This document shows, piece by piece, positions 25,775-35,272 of a DNA stretch of 64,000 nt; position 1 is the stretch's first letter, and each line of letters starts with the position of its first letter. The stretch is taken from NCBI RefSeq assembly GCF_025244705.1, contig NZ_CP104207.1, forward strand, positions 1,550,001 to 1,614,000, read 5' to 3'. Source of the stretch: Sphingopyxis sp. PET50. Lineage in GTDB: Bacteria > Pseudomonadota > Alphaproteobacteria > Sphingomonadales > Sphingomonadaceae. The notes beneath the pieces were generated by a model. The model was not told the DNA's origin and searched no databases. It saw nothing but the letters and a program-made list of their open reading frames with translations. The position numbers and the translations under genes are program-made.

Positions 25775-27019
25775 TCATTCGACCAGCGACAGCAGGGCGC
25801 GGTACAGCGTGACGCGCTTCTTTTCGGGGGCGGCGTCGATTTCCTCGATGGCCTTCATGCCGCTACGGCAGTCCTGGTCCATGTCGGTGCCGTCGTCTTC
25901 GGCCTCGTCGAGATCGAACCTCTCGTCGGCGAAATCACCGATCATCCGGATCGCCTTCCCCGGTTTGATCGGCTTCCTGAACCGGTCGAGCTGAAGGAGC
26001 TCGACGTACAGCCGCTCCTCCTCGGCCATCCGATAGGGATCGCCCGGCAATTGCGTCAGGTCTTCCTTCACCGACAGCCGGCAGACGCGATAGCCGTCGA
26101 TCCGCGCCTGCGCAGCCTGGGCGCCGTTCAGGGTCAGAATCCGGTCGAGCAGTTCGTCGGGCGCCGCCGCCATGTCGCCGGCGAGATCGATCGACAGTTC
26201 CGACCGCGCGGCCAGCGCGGCCTGCCCTGCCGCTATGCCCGCATTGCGCGCCAGCCATATGGCATCGACCTTCTTCGCCCAGAGCGCCGGGCGCGCACTG
26301 CGCAGCGTGGCCCACAGCGGCCCGGTCAGCGACGCGGCGACGGCCTCGCGGTCGACAGCCCATGACGGCGCATCGGGATGCGGCGCGTCGGCGAGCCCGG
26401 TGACGACGCCGGCCCGCAGCAATTCGCCGCGATCGGGATACCACATGTCCGCCGACGGCGTGGACAGGGCGCGGTCGATGAAGGCGGGGTCGACGCGCGC
26501 CACCGTCATCACCTTTCGCGCGCCACCGTCGCCGAACGGATCGGCATCGCTCGCGGACGGCCGCGCAGAGCGGCCGGTGCCGGCGCCGCCGGCGACCTCG
26601 CCCTCTTCTTCGTCGGGCACATCGGGATCGCCGACCACATAGCTTTTGTGAAATCCGATCTTCGCCGCGGGTCCGATCCACCGTTCGGGGCTCGACAGCA
26701 GGATCAGCGTGCACGCGGACGAGCAAAGATGATCGACCTGCACGATCAGCTTTTTCCGCGCCACGATCGAGCCGATCAGCCGGGCCGCCCGGATTTCGCC
26801 GCCCTCCGACGCGATCACCAGCCGCTTGGCGCCGGGATGGGCTTCGACCAGCCTGGCGAAGGCGACGAAATCATCGAAGTCGATCTGTCCGGCGTAAAAG
26901 AGGACCAGGCCGTCGTCCGACGCCTCGATCAGCGCGGCACGCTTGACCGGATCGTCCCCGTCCGGCGCCCCCGCTGCCATCAAAAGGGGTGCCAGCGCAC
27001 CGATCCACCACCACCGCAT
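25775..27019 (-). CDS. Periplasmic ClpP/crotonase-like protein (COG3904-like)
   Basis: 414 residues starting [18 protein letters not shown], a signal peptide. Residues 30-150 look like the ClpP-like domain of COG3904 proteins: [26 protein letters not shown] and [21 protein letters not shown], where the serine before AC is the candidate nucleophile, and [10 protein letters not shown]. The remaining 260 residues are not recognised. Start 27019 was preferred to longer readings because it begins the signal peptide. Whether it is a protease is not known. Divergent from valS. Confidence 0.6.
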   Translation of the reverse strand: MRWWWIGALAPLLMAAGAPDGDDPVKRAALIEASDDGLVLFYAGQIDFDDFVAFARLVEAHPGAKRLVIASEGGEIRAARLIGSIVARKKLIVQVDHLCSSACTLILLSSPERWIGPAAKIGFHKSYVVGDPDVPDEEEGEVAGGAGTGRSARPSASDADPFGDGGARKVMTVARVDPAFIDRALSTPSADMWYPDRGELLRAGVVTGLADAPHPDAPSWAVDREAVAASLTGPLWATLRSARPALWAKKVDAIWLARNAGIAAGQAALAARSELSIDLAGDMAAAPDELLDRILTLNGAQAAQARIDGYRVCRLSVKEDLTQLPGDPYRMAEEERLYVELLQLDRFRKPIKPGKAIRMIGDFADERFDLDEAEDDGTDMDQDCRSGMKAIEEIDAAPEKKRVTLYRALLSLVE

Positions 27020-27113
27020 GCCCCCGACTGAGCATATCCAGCGCGGTCGTGCAAGCGGCACCGGCGACAAAGGACTTGCTGGCCTTTCGCCCCGCTGGCA
27101 AAGGCGCCCGGCT

Positions 27114-30100
27114 ATGCCGATGGAAAAGACGTTCGATCCCGCCGCAATCGAGGCGAAATGGGCCCAGGAATGGGAAAGCCGCGGGCTGTTTCGCCCCGCG
27201 CGTCCCGAAGCGACACCGTTCACGATCGTCAATCCGCCGCCCAACGTCACCGGTGCGCTGCACATCGGCCATGCGCTCGACAACACGTTGCAGGACGTGC
27301 TCGTTCGTTATGAACGGCTGCGCGGTAAGGATGCGCTGTGGGTCGTCGGCATGGATCATGCGGGCATCGCGACGCAGATGGTGGTCGAACGCCAGCTCGA
27401 AGAGCGGCAGGACAAGCGCACCAATTACACGCGCGAGGAGTTCGTCGAGAAGGTCTGGCAGTGGAAGGCCGAAAGCGGCGGCCAGATCACCGGCCAGCTC
27501 CGCCGCCTCGGCTGCTCGATGGACTGGAGCCGCGAGCAGTTCACCATGGACCCGCACTTCACGCAGGCCGTGGTCAAGGTGTTCGTCGACTTGCACAAAA
27601 AGGGCCTGATCTACCGCGACAAAAGGCTGGTGAACTGGGACCCGAAGCTCAAGACCGCGATTTCGGACCTCGAGGTCGAGACGCACGAGGTGCAGGGCGG
27701 CTTCTGGCACTTCAAATATCCGCTCGCCGACGGTGTCACCCTCGACGATGGCCGCGACTATATCGAGGTTGCGACGACGCGCCCCGAAACGATGCTCGCC
27801 GACATGGCGGTCGCGGTCCATCCCGACGATCCGCGCTACAGGAGCGTGATCGGCAAGGACATCCTCCAGCCGATCACCGGCCGCCGCTTCAAGGTCGTCG
27901 CCGACGAACATGCCGATCCCGAACTGGGCTCGGGCGCGGTGAAGATCACGCCGGGGCATGATTTCAACGACTTCGAGGTCGGCAAGCGCGCGGGCTTCAA
28001 GCCCGGCGAGATGCTCAACATGTTCGACGGCGACGCGAACGTCATCCAGACCGCCGACGGGCTGATCCCCGACGAATATCTCGGCCTCCACCGCTTCAAG
28101 CGCGAGGGGGTCGACGGCGCGCGCGAACTGATCGTGCAGCGGATGAAGGAACAGGGTTTCCTGATCCCGCATATCGACAAGGACGGCATGGAGCATGATG
28201 CCGAACCGCGTGCGATCCAGACCCCCTTCGGCGACCGCGGCGGCGTGGTGATCGAGCCCTGGCTGACCGACCAATGGTATGTCGACGCCGAGACGCTCGC
28301 GCAGCCGCCGATGCAGGCCGTGCGCGACGGGCGGATCAACATCGTCCCCAAGACGTGGGAAAAGACCTTCTTCAACTGGATGGAGAATATCCAGCCCTGG
28401 TGCGTCTCGCGGCAATTGTGGTGGGGGCACCGGATTCCGGCTTGGTATGGACCGTCACTTGAGGGAACCGGCACTTCTACGAACGTTAGCGACGTGTCGA
28501 CCAATAAGATATTCGTCTGCGCTGATGACGACGAACTCATGGAGCGATGCGTCGAATACTACGGTCCGGGAAAAAAGTACGTCATTGTATCAACGTACCG
28601 AGATTTCGCTGGCCGAAATCTTGAAAACTTCGCGATGCTTTCAAAGGGTGATCAATCGCGGAAAGATGAGATCGTGCTTCTTCGCGACCCCGACGTCCTC
28701 GACACTTGGTTCTCCTCCGCCCTCTGGCCCTTCGCGACGCTCGGCTGGCCCGACGACATGATTCACCCCTCCCCTTCAGGGGAGGGGGCGGGGGTGGGGT
28801 CTCTCGATGCAGCGCCGCGTCAAGACGACACACCCCACCCCAACCCCTCCCCTGAAGGGGAGGGGCTAATTCCGCGCCCCGGTTCGCTGTTGGCCCGTCA
28901 CTACCCTAACGACGTCCTCATCTCCGGCTTCGACATTCTGTTCTTCTGGGATGCGCGCATGGCGATGCAGGGGATGGAGTTCATGGGCGACGTGCCGTGG
29001 AAGACGCTCTATCTCCACGGCCTCGTCCGCGCGCCCGATGGCGCGAAGATGTCGAAGTCGAAGGGCAATGTCGTCGATCCGCTCGGCCTGATCGACCAAT
29101 ATGGCGCCGACGCGCTGCGCTTCTTCATGGCGGCGATGGAAAGCCAGGGCCGCGACATCAAGATGGATGACGCGCGCCTCGCGGGCTATCGCAATTTTGC
29201 GACCAAGCTGTGGAACGCCGCGCGCTTCTGCGAAGCCAATGGCATTTCGGCCTCGACCAGCCTCGAAGCGCCCGCCGCGACGCTGCCGGTCAACCGCTGG
29301 ATCATCGGCGAGGTCGCGGACGCCGTCGCCGCGATGGAAACCGCCTTCGCCGCCTATCGCTTCGACGAGGCCGCGAACGCGATCTACAGCTTCGCGTGGG
29401 ACCGCTTCTGCGACTGGTATCTGGAACTGATCAAGCCCGTTCTTTCTCCCCTCCCGCTTGCGGGAGGGGTCGGGGGAGGGCCTGTTTCGGACGAGGGGAT
29501 GGCGGACGACCTGCCCTCCCTAACCCCTCCCGCAAGCGGGACGGGGACGAAGCCGCCGAAACCCGCGCCGTTGCGGGCTGGGTGCTCGACCAGATTCTCG
29601 TCATGCTCCACCCCTTCATGCCCTTCATCACCGAAGAGCTGTGGACCGGGCTTGGCGACCGCGCCGACTATCCGCTGATCACCGCGAAATGGCCCGCGCC
29701 GGCCGCCGCTCGCGATGCCGAAGCGAGCGCCGACATCGACTGGCTGATCCGGCTCGTCAGCGAGCTTCGCACCGCCAAGGCCGAACTCGGCCTGCCGCCC
29801 GGCGCGCGCCTGACCGCGCATTTCCCGGCATCGCTGAAGGGCCGCACCGACAAGCTGGCTGCGCAACTCGACCGGCTCGCACGCCTCGAAGCGATCCGCT
29901 TCGACCCCGCGCCTGCGGGCGCCTCGGCGCAGCTCGTCGTCGAGGGCGAAACGATCACCGTTCCGCTCGAAGGCGTGATCGACATCGCCGCCGAACGCGA
30001 CCGCCTGACCAAGGCGCTCGCCGCCGCAACGAAGGAACGCGACGGCCTCGCCGGGCGGCTCAACAATCCGAGTTTCGTCGAGCGCGCCAAGCCCGAAGCG

Positions 30101-30181
30101 GTTGAAAAGGCCCGCGCTGACCATGCCGCCAAGGAAGCAGAAGCCAGCCGCCTGACCGCAGCGCTCGCGCGGCTCGGGTGA
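27114..30181 (+). CDS. valS: Valyl-tRNA synthetase with repeat insertions (frameshifted)
   Basis: Charges tRNA-Val. HIGH motif at residues 50-53 (GALHIGHAL), the CP1 editing region with [38 protein letters not shown], the KMSKS loop ([11 protein letters not shown], about residue 645) and a C-terminal coiled-coil arm. Three oddities: a lower-GC stretch at 28445-28690, a paired palindromic repeat read in frame at 28763-28870, and a second repeat at 29448-29546 over which the frame is lost. The length is 3n+2. The frame is regained at [16 protein letters not shown]. The gene must work, so the frameshift is probably a sequence error. The start could also be 27120. Confidence 0.92.
28445..28690 (+). 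other. Lower-GC expanded segment inside valS
   Basis: Between HRIPAWY and [11 protein letters not shown] most synthetases have about 30 residues; here there are about 85. Two sampled 60-base lines are 48% GC, well below the rest of the gene. The core [19 protein letters not shown] still looks like the normal VFVAxTEEEA segment, so it is a divergent and enlarged loop, not a random insert. It ends just before the CTCGACACTTGG that encodes LDTW. Confidence 0.6.
28766..28865. repeat. Paired palindromic repeat in frame inside valS, copy 5
   Basis: Hairpins at 28766-28788 and 28844-28865 (arms CCCCTCCCCT/AGGGGAGGGG) with a core between, the same element as the intergenic copies. Translated it gives [13 protein letters not shown] and [10 protein letters not shown] between GWPDDM and LLARHYPND, where homologues run straight on. 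No stop is introduced. Confidence 0.85.
29448..29546. repeat. Paired palindromic repeat inside valS, copy 6
   Basis: Left hairpin CCCCTCCCGCTTGCGGGAGG (29448-29469) and right hairpin 29524-29546. The right arm reads GCGGGACGGGG where symmetry requires GCGGGAGGGG, so the palindrome itself shows one extra C at 29542. The element sits between YLELIKPV and the [11 protein letters not shown] segment of the anticodon-binding domain. Confidence 0.8.
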
Positions 30182-31641
30182 GCGACACCGATCCCGTCAC
30201 GCCGACGCCTGTCGCGGCGGCGGCCGATCCCGCCGCCGGCCCGGTCCCGCCGCGCCAGACCGCGCGCGGCGGCGGCATGGACCTGACCCAGGGACCGATC
30301 GCCAGAACGCTGATCCTCTTCGCGCTGCCGACGCTCGCGTCGAACATCCTCCAGACGCTGTCGGGCTCGGTGAATTCGATCTGGGTCGGCCAGTTTCTCG
30401 GTGAAAGCGCGCTCGCCGCGACGGCCAATGCGAACATCGTCATGTTCCTGATGTTCGGCGCCTTCTTCGGTTTCGGCATGGCCGCGACGGTGCTGATCGG
30501 TCAGGCGATGGGACGCGGCGATATCGACGCCGCGCGCCGCGCGACCGGCGGTGTGATCGGTCTTGCGCTTCTTTTCTCGGTGGTCATCGCCGTCGTCGGA
30601 TGGTTCGCATCCGACCGCATCCTGCACTGGCTGAAAACGCCGCCCGAGGCCTTCGCGCTCGCGCACGACTATTTGCGCGTCACCTTCCTCGCGGTCCCCG
30701 CCTCGATGCTGTCGGTCACGCTGATGATGGCCTCACGCGGCGCGGGCGACGCGGTGACACCGCTGCGCTTCATGATCCTCGCGGTCGTTCTCGATATCGC
30801 CTTCAACCCGGTGCTGATCCTCGGCCTCGGCCCTGTCCCGCGCCTCGGCATCGCGGGCAGCGCGCTGGCGACGGCGGTCGCGGGAACGATCAGCCTCGCC
30901 GGCATGATCGGCTGGTTCTATGCGAAAAACCATGTGCTGCGCCTGCGCGGCCGTGAACTCGCCTATCTTTATCCCAAATGGTCGGAGCTGCGTTTCATCA
31001 TCGGCCGCGGCCTGCCGATGGGCGCGCAGATGCTCGTCATTTCGGGCGCGGGGCTGGTGATGGTCGGTCTCGTCAACCGCGAGGGGCTCGTCACCGCCGC
31101 CGCCTATGGCGCGACGCTGCAGCTTTGGAACTATATCCAGATGCCCGCGCTCGCGATCGGGGCGGCGGTCAGCTCGATGGCGGCGCAGAATATCGGGGCG
31201 CAGCGCTGGGACCGCGTGACGGGGGTCACGAACAGCGGCATCGCGATCAACCTCGTCATGACCGGTATGCTCATCGCGCTGCTCCTCCTCTTCGACCGCG
31301 CGGCGCTCGCCCTGTTTCTCGGCAGTGGGAGCGAGGCGATCGATGTCGCGCGGGGAATCCAATATATCGCGACCTGGACCTTCCTGCCCTTCGGCACCAC
31401 GATCGTGCTGATCAGCACGCTGCGCGCCAACGGGTCGGTCGTACCGCCGCTGATCATCCTGTTCCTGTCGATGTTCCCGATCCGGCTCGGCATCTATTAT
31501 TTCGGCTACCCGATCATCGGCAGCGATATCCTCTGGTGGAGCTTCCCGCTTTCGTCGCTCGCCTCGCTGGCGATGGCATGGATAGTGTATCGGCGCGGCG
31601 GCTGGCGCGGCGCGATGGAACGGCCCGCGGCGGCCGGTTGA
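30178..31641 (+). CDS. MATE family efflux transporter
   Basis: 487 residues, about twelve transmembrane helices in two halves, with [22 protein letters not shown] at the start of the first half, GQAMGRGD in the first internal loop and [10 protein letters not shown] in the second. MATE proteins expel cationic drugs or organic compounds using Na+ or H+. The GTG start at 30178 overlaps the valS stop (GTGA), so it is translationally coupled to valS. Substrate unknown. Confidence 0.9.
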   Translation: MSDTDPVTPTPVAAAADPAAGPVPPRQTARGGGMDLTQGPIARTLILFALPTLASNILQTLSGSVNSIWVGQFLGESALAATANANIVMFLMFGAFFGFGMAATVLIGQAMGRGDIDAARRATGGVIGLALLFSVVIAVVGWFASDRILHWLKTPPEAFALAHDYLRVTFLAVPASMLSVTLMMASRGAGDAVTPLRFMILAVVLDIAFNPVLILGLGPVPRLGIAGSALATAVAGTISLAGMIGWFYAKNHVLRLRGRELAYLYPKWSELRFIIGRGLPMGAQMLVISGAGLVMVGLVNREGLVTAAAYGATLQLWNYIQMPALAIGAAVSSMAAQNIGAQRWDRVTGVTNSGIAINLVMTGMLIALLLLFDRAALALFLGSGSEAIDVARGIQYIATWTFLPFGTTIVLISTLRANGSVVPPLIILFLSMFPIRLGIYYFGYPIIGSDILWWSFPLSSLASLAMAWIVYRRGGWRGAMERPAAAG

Positions 31642-31746
31642 GCGCCCGATCCGGACCAACGCGCTTTCGACCAACCTCCTCCCGCCTTCGACTGGCGGTC
31701 GGGGGGCGACTCGCGCTAATGCGCGGGGTGCGATAGGAGGGCGCCG

Positions 31747-32919
31747 ATGAACATGTCCGACCGCAAGCTGGCCCAGAGCGACCGCCGCGCCAGATTCCTC
31801 GCCGCCGCGCCCGACTGGCGCGCCTCCGACGCACGCGTCAATCCGCGCGTCGCCATCGGCTCGATCATCGCGATGTGGCTGCTCTATTTCCTGATCACCA
31901 CCGGGCTCGCGATGCTCACCGGAGCATCCGATCAATGGGATTATGTCGGGCGTCGCGGGATCGTCGTGGTTGCAGGAATCCTCTGCACCTTTCTCCTCTA
32001 CCAACTGCTCCAGCGCGTCCAGCCGCGCAGTTTCGGCGCGCGGCTGGCGGCCGCGCTCGGCACCGCCATCCCGCTCGTCATCCTCTATGCGTGCGTCAAT
32101 CTCCTCGTCTTCTTTTACTGGTTCCCCGGCCCCGACGCCAAGACGATCGTCGCCGAGGTGCAGGAGAAATTCCCCGTGGCGTGGGAGACGGTGTTGATCC
32201 TCGACAGCTCGATCCGCTGGTATTTCTTCTTTGCCGTGTGGGCTGCGCTCTATGTCGCGTTCGGTTATGCCAACGAGATGCGCGCCGTCGAACGCCGCGC
32301 GAACAATTACCGGCTCGAAGCACAGACCGCGCAACTTCGCGCGCTTCATTACCAGGTCAATCCGCACTTCCTGTTCAACACGCTCAATTCGCTTTCGACG
32401 CTGGTCATGCGCGGGTCGAAGACCGAGGCCGAAACGATGATCATGAATCTGTCGTCCTTTCTGCGTTCGAGCCTCGCCATCGACCCCGAGCAACTGGTCA
32501 GCCTCGATGAAGAAATCGCGCTCCAGCGGCTCTACCTCAACATCGAGCAAACGCGTTTTCCCGACCGGCTGCACGTCGAGGTGTCGATGCCCAAGGAGCT
32601 CGAACATGCCCGCGTCCCGGTGCTGATCCTGCAGCCGATCATCGAGAATGCGATCAAATACGGCGTCGCGCCAAGTAAGGGAACGATCGCCATCCGCCTG
32701 ACCGCAAGCGCCGAATATGGCCTGCTGGTCTTGCGTATAGAAAACGACATCGACCCCGATGCGCCGGTTCCCGAACCGGGCACCGGCCTTGGCCTCGGCA
32801 ATGTCCGCGAGCGGCTGATGACGCGCTACGGCCCGACCGCGGGCTGCGAATGGGGCCCGTCGGACGACGGAGGCTTTGCCGTGTCGCTCTGGCTGCCGTT
32901 CGCGCGAGAGGGGGGCTGA
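31747..32919 (+). CDS. LytS/YehU-type sensor histidine kinase
   Basis: 390 residues: four transmembrane helices (roughly residues 36-56, 70-90, 100-122 and 157-177) and no large periplasmic domain. Then a His_kinase domain with the phosphorylated histidine in LHYQVNPHFLFNTLNSL, and an ATPase domain with LILQPIIENAIKYG (N box) and GTGLGLGNVRERL (G box). The ligand is unknown. AGGAGGG lies just before the start. It is followed after four bases by its LytTR partner. Confidence 0.9.
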   Translation: MNMSDRKLAQSDRRARFLAAAPDWRASDARVNPRVAIGSIIAMWLLYFLITTGLAMLTGASDQWDYVGRRGIVVVAGILCTFLLYQLLQRVQPRSFGARLAAALGTAIPLVILYACVNLLVFFYWFPGPDAKTIVAEVQEKFPVAWETVLILDSSIRWYFFFAVWAALYVAFGYANEMRAVERRANNYRLEAQTAQLRALHYQVNPHFLFNTLNSLSTLVMRGSKTEAETMIMNLSSFLRSSLAIDPEQLVSLDEEIALQRLYLNIEQTRFPDRLHVEVSMPKELEHARVPVLILQPIIENAIKYGVAPSKGTIAIRLTASAEYGLLVLRIENDIDPDAPVPEPGTGLGLGNVRERLMTRYGPTAGCEWGPSDDGGFAVSLWLPFAREGG

Positions 32920-32923
32920 CGCG

Positions 32924-33655
32924 ATGATTCAGACGCTGCGCACCCTGATCGTCGACGACGAACCGCTCGCGATCGAGCGGCTCCAGATCCTTGCCGGGCA
33001 GCAGGAGGGCGTGTCGCTGGTCGGCACCGCGACCGACGGCGCATCGGCTCTGCGGCTGGTCGAGGCGCTCGCGCCCGACCTCGTGCTCTGCGATATCGCG
33101 ATGCCGGGGCTGAGCGGGCTCGACGTCGCCGCTGCGGTCGACAAGCTCGACAATCCGCCTGCTGTCATCTTCGTGACCGCCTTCGATCAATATGCGGTTG
33201 CCGCCTTCGACGTCGCGGCGGTCGATTATCTGCTCAAACCCGTGTCGCCTGACCGGCTCGGCCGCGCTCTGTCGCGCGTCCGCGAATGGCGCGCGACCGA
33301 GCTCGGACGCTCGCCCAAGAGCAAGTGGATCACCGAATTCTGGGTCCAGAACCGCGGCGAGATGCTGCGCATCGACGCCGGTCAGGTCGACCTGATCGAG
33401 GCCGAGCGCGACTATATGCGGCTGCACGTGGGCGCGCGCAGCTGGCTGATCCATCAGACGATCAAATCGCTCGAGGCGCGCATGGACCCGGACCAGTTCA
33501 TGCGTATCCACCGTTCGAAGATGGTGCGCCGCGACGGAATCGCAGGACTCAAGCATCATGGCGATGGCGCCTGGAGTGTCGACCTGGGCGAAGGCGGCAT
33601 CCATCGCATCGGCCGCACCTATCTCCACGACGTCAAGGCGATCATGCAGGGCTGA
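32924..33655 (+). CDS. LytTR family response regulator
   Basis: 243 residues. The receiver domain has Asp11-Asp12 and the phosphorylated Asp57 (LVLCDIAMPGLSG), Thr in FVTAFDQYA and Lys in YLLKPVSPDR. The LytTR DNA-binding domain runs from about residue 145, with IEAERDYMRLHVG and FMRIHRSKMVRR. It is the output partner of the kinase just upstream. No second gene follows in the same direction, so the targets lie elsewhere. A terminator hairpin begins six bases after the stop. Confidence 0.92.
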   Translation: MIQTLRTLIVDDEPLAIERLQILAGQQEGVSLVGTATDGASALRLVEALAPDLVLCDIAMPGLSGLDVAAAVDKLDNPPAVIFVTAFDQYAVAAFDVAAVDYLLKPVSPDRLGRALSRVREWRATELGRSPKSKWITEFWVQNRGEMLRIDAGQVDLIEAERDYMRLHVGARSWLIHQTIKSLEARMDPDQFMRIHRSKMVRRDGIAGLKHHGDGAWSVDLGEGGIHRIGRTYLHDVKAIMQG

Positions 33656-33660
33656 CGAAA

Positions 33661-33693
33661 AAGGCGGCCATGCCGGGGCATGACCGCCTTTCG
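33661..33693. terminator. Bidirectional intrinsic terminator
   Basis: AAGGCGGCCATGCC (33661-33674) pairs with GGCATGACCGCCTT (33677-33690), a 14-base stem with one G-T pair and a two-base loop. It is preceded by GAAAAA and followed by TTT on the other side, so it can stop transcripts from both the response regulator and the convergent urcA gene. Confidence 0.75.
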
Positions 33694-33720
33694 TGCCAGC
33701 CAATTGGCCGCGGGACGCGG

Positions 33721-34056
33721 TCAGGGAGCGGCAACGATCACCGGGCCACGGTCGGCGAGCGCCGTGCCGCCGCCGTTGAACAGGCTGGCGAGTTTTACGT
33801 CAGCATCCTTCATCGCGATGGTTTCGCACTGCCGCGCCTTTTGCTCAGCGCGCAGGCCCTGCGCGAGCCGCGTGTTGCAGACGTCGCGTATCGCCATCTT
33901 GACGCGGGTGTTCAGCCGCTCGCGGCCCGAGACGCTGGAAATATTGAGATCGTCGTAGCGGACGATCACGGTCTTTTTCTCCTGCGCGGCGGCAGGCATG
34001 GAAAGGCCGGTCAGCGCGATCGGCGCGGCCAGCAGGATCAGGGTCAGTTTCGCCAT
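33721..34056 (-). CDS. UrcA family protein
   Basis: 111 residues with a signal peptide (LTLILLAAPIALTGLSMPAAA). The mature body matches the UrcA family pattern: VRYDDLNISSVSGRERLNTRVKMAIRDVC and a second cysteine in RQCETIAMKDAD, likely forming one disulfide. UrcA proteins are small exported proteins common in sphingomonads, of unknown function. AGAGGA precedes the start at 34056. The 218 bases upstream hold an inverted repeat, GATGCGGGAT/ATCCCGCATT (34079-34131), and no gene. Confidence 0.8.
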   Translation of the reverse strand: MAKLTLILLAAPIALTGLSMPAAAQEKKTVIVRYDDLNISSVSGRERLNTRVKMAIRDVCNTRLAQGLRAEQKARQCETIAMKDADVKLASLFNGGGTALADRGPVIVAAP

Positions 34057-34274
34057 GGGGGAGTCCTCTCTTGGGGGGATGCGGGATACGAAGACCCGGA
34101 CCGGGGAAGGCCGCGGCCTCCGCATCCCGCATTTGAGGAAATAGGCGATTTCGGGGCGCGATTCCGCCGCCGTTCGACCGGCGGAAACAAGCGGTCGATT
34201 GCCAGACCAAGCGCATTCCGGTATCGACGAATGGCCGAAGGCTGTCCGGAAAATGGCATGCAACAACCATCGAA

Positions 34275-34751
34275 ATGCAGCATTCGCTCGCCATGAGCGG
34301 CAAAAGGGCACCGCCCAAAAGCCTGATGTGGATCGGCTTTGCCCTGACAGGCGCCGTCGGCGGCCTGTTGCTTGGCCACTATGTGGTCGGCGAGGATGGG
34401 ACACGGCGCGACGGCCCGACCTCCTATGCCGATAGGACCGGCAACCCCCGCGCCCCGGGCCCGCCGCCGGTGCCGATCGAAAGCTGCTATGATTGCAGCG
34501 GCGGCTACGGACGGGGAATCCGGCACAATCCGCGGCGCGAAGCCCGGATGGACGACGCCTTTCGCGAACTGGGCGCGGTCGAGAGCGATCCTGGGCCCGA
34601 GCCGACCGAGGATTATCGTTATGGCGGGCGGTTCGACGATCCCGCTGCCGCGCGCACCATCGTGATGCAGTCGCCGGTACAGCTCACCCCCGAACCCGCG
34701 ATCGACCCGCCGCCTGTGGCCGAAACGGCTACGGCCGCACCCGGACAATAA
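34275..34751 (+). CDS. Small single-pass membrane protein, unknown
   Basis: Up to 158 residues; an ATG at 34293 (MSGKRAPPK) is an equally good start. One transmembrane helix (LMWIGFALTGAVGGLLLGHYV), then a proline- and acid-rich outer part with a CYDC pair near residue 72. No family recognised. It stands between two minus-strand secreted proteins. Confidence 0.5.
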   Translation: MQHSLAMSGKRAPPKSLMWIGFALTGAVGGLLLGHYVVGEDGTRRDGPTSYADRTGNPRAPGPPPVPIESCYDCSGGYGRGIRHNPRREARMDDAFRELGAVESDPGPEPTEDYRYGGRFDDPAAARTIVMQSPVQLTPEPAIDPPPVAETATAAPGQ

Positions 34752-34771
34752 AAGACGGGGCAGCCGGCCCG

Positions 34772-35143
34772 TCAGGGCTGCGGCGGGGTTTCGGGTTTGG
34801 CGCACCGCGCGACGTCGCCCGCCTTGCAAGCCGCGGCGTCGGCCTCCCACTGAATTCGCTCTTCGGCACTCATGGTCGCGATCCGGGCCTTTTCAGCCTC
34901 ATACGCCGCGGTTTCGCTGATAAATTTGCTCTCGGCGCTGGCCTTTTGCGCTTCGAAGGCCGCAAGCCTCTTCTGATAAGCCGCGTTCTCGGCTTCGGCC
35001 CGGGCGCGCTGTTCGGCGTTGAGCCGCGCGGTGTTGGCGCGTTCTTCGGCGGTTGTGCCGTCGGGCAGCGGCTCGAACGCCGCGACCTGGGTGCCCGCGA
35101 ACAGCGTCAGGGCGCCAACGGCAGCAAAGATCGTCCTGATCAT
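34772..35143 (-). CDS. Secreted helical protein, unknown
   Basis: 123 residues. A signal peptide (MIRTIFAAVGALTLFAGTQVAA) is followed by an alanine/glutamate-rich helix likely to form a coiled coil (about residues 35-95, heptads around AEERANTARLNAEQRARAEAE), then a C-terminal pair of cysteines (ACKAGDVARC). No family recognised. The region upstream is shared with the divergent BCCT gene. Confidence 0.6.
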   Translation of the reverse strand: MIRTIFAAVGALTLFAGTQVAAFEPLPDGTTAEERANTARLNAEQRARAEAENAAYQKRLAAFEAQKASAESKFISETAAYEAEKARIATMSAEERIQWEADAAACKAGDVARCAKPETPPQP

Positions 35144-35272
35144 CGAATCTCTCCTCTTGAGGATATGGTCGTCAAACGCACATGCCCCCCAGCCGTTCCG
35201 GCAGGGTTTGACCCGCGGCGCCCATCTCGTCATGGTCGCAATTCCCGTCCTCGGTCAAGCGACACTCTCATC

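Noticed and set aside
34493-35272. In-frame upstream extension of the BCCT transporter by 260 codons
   Set aside because: The extension runs over the small membrane protein gene and antisense to a secreted protein, has no transporter homology and is Arg-rich low-complexity sequence.
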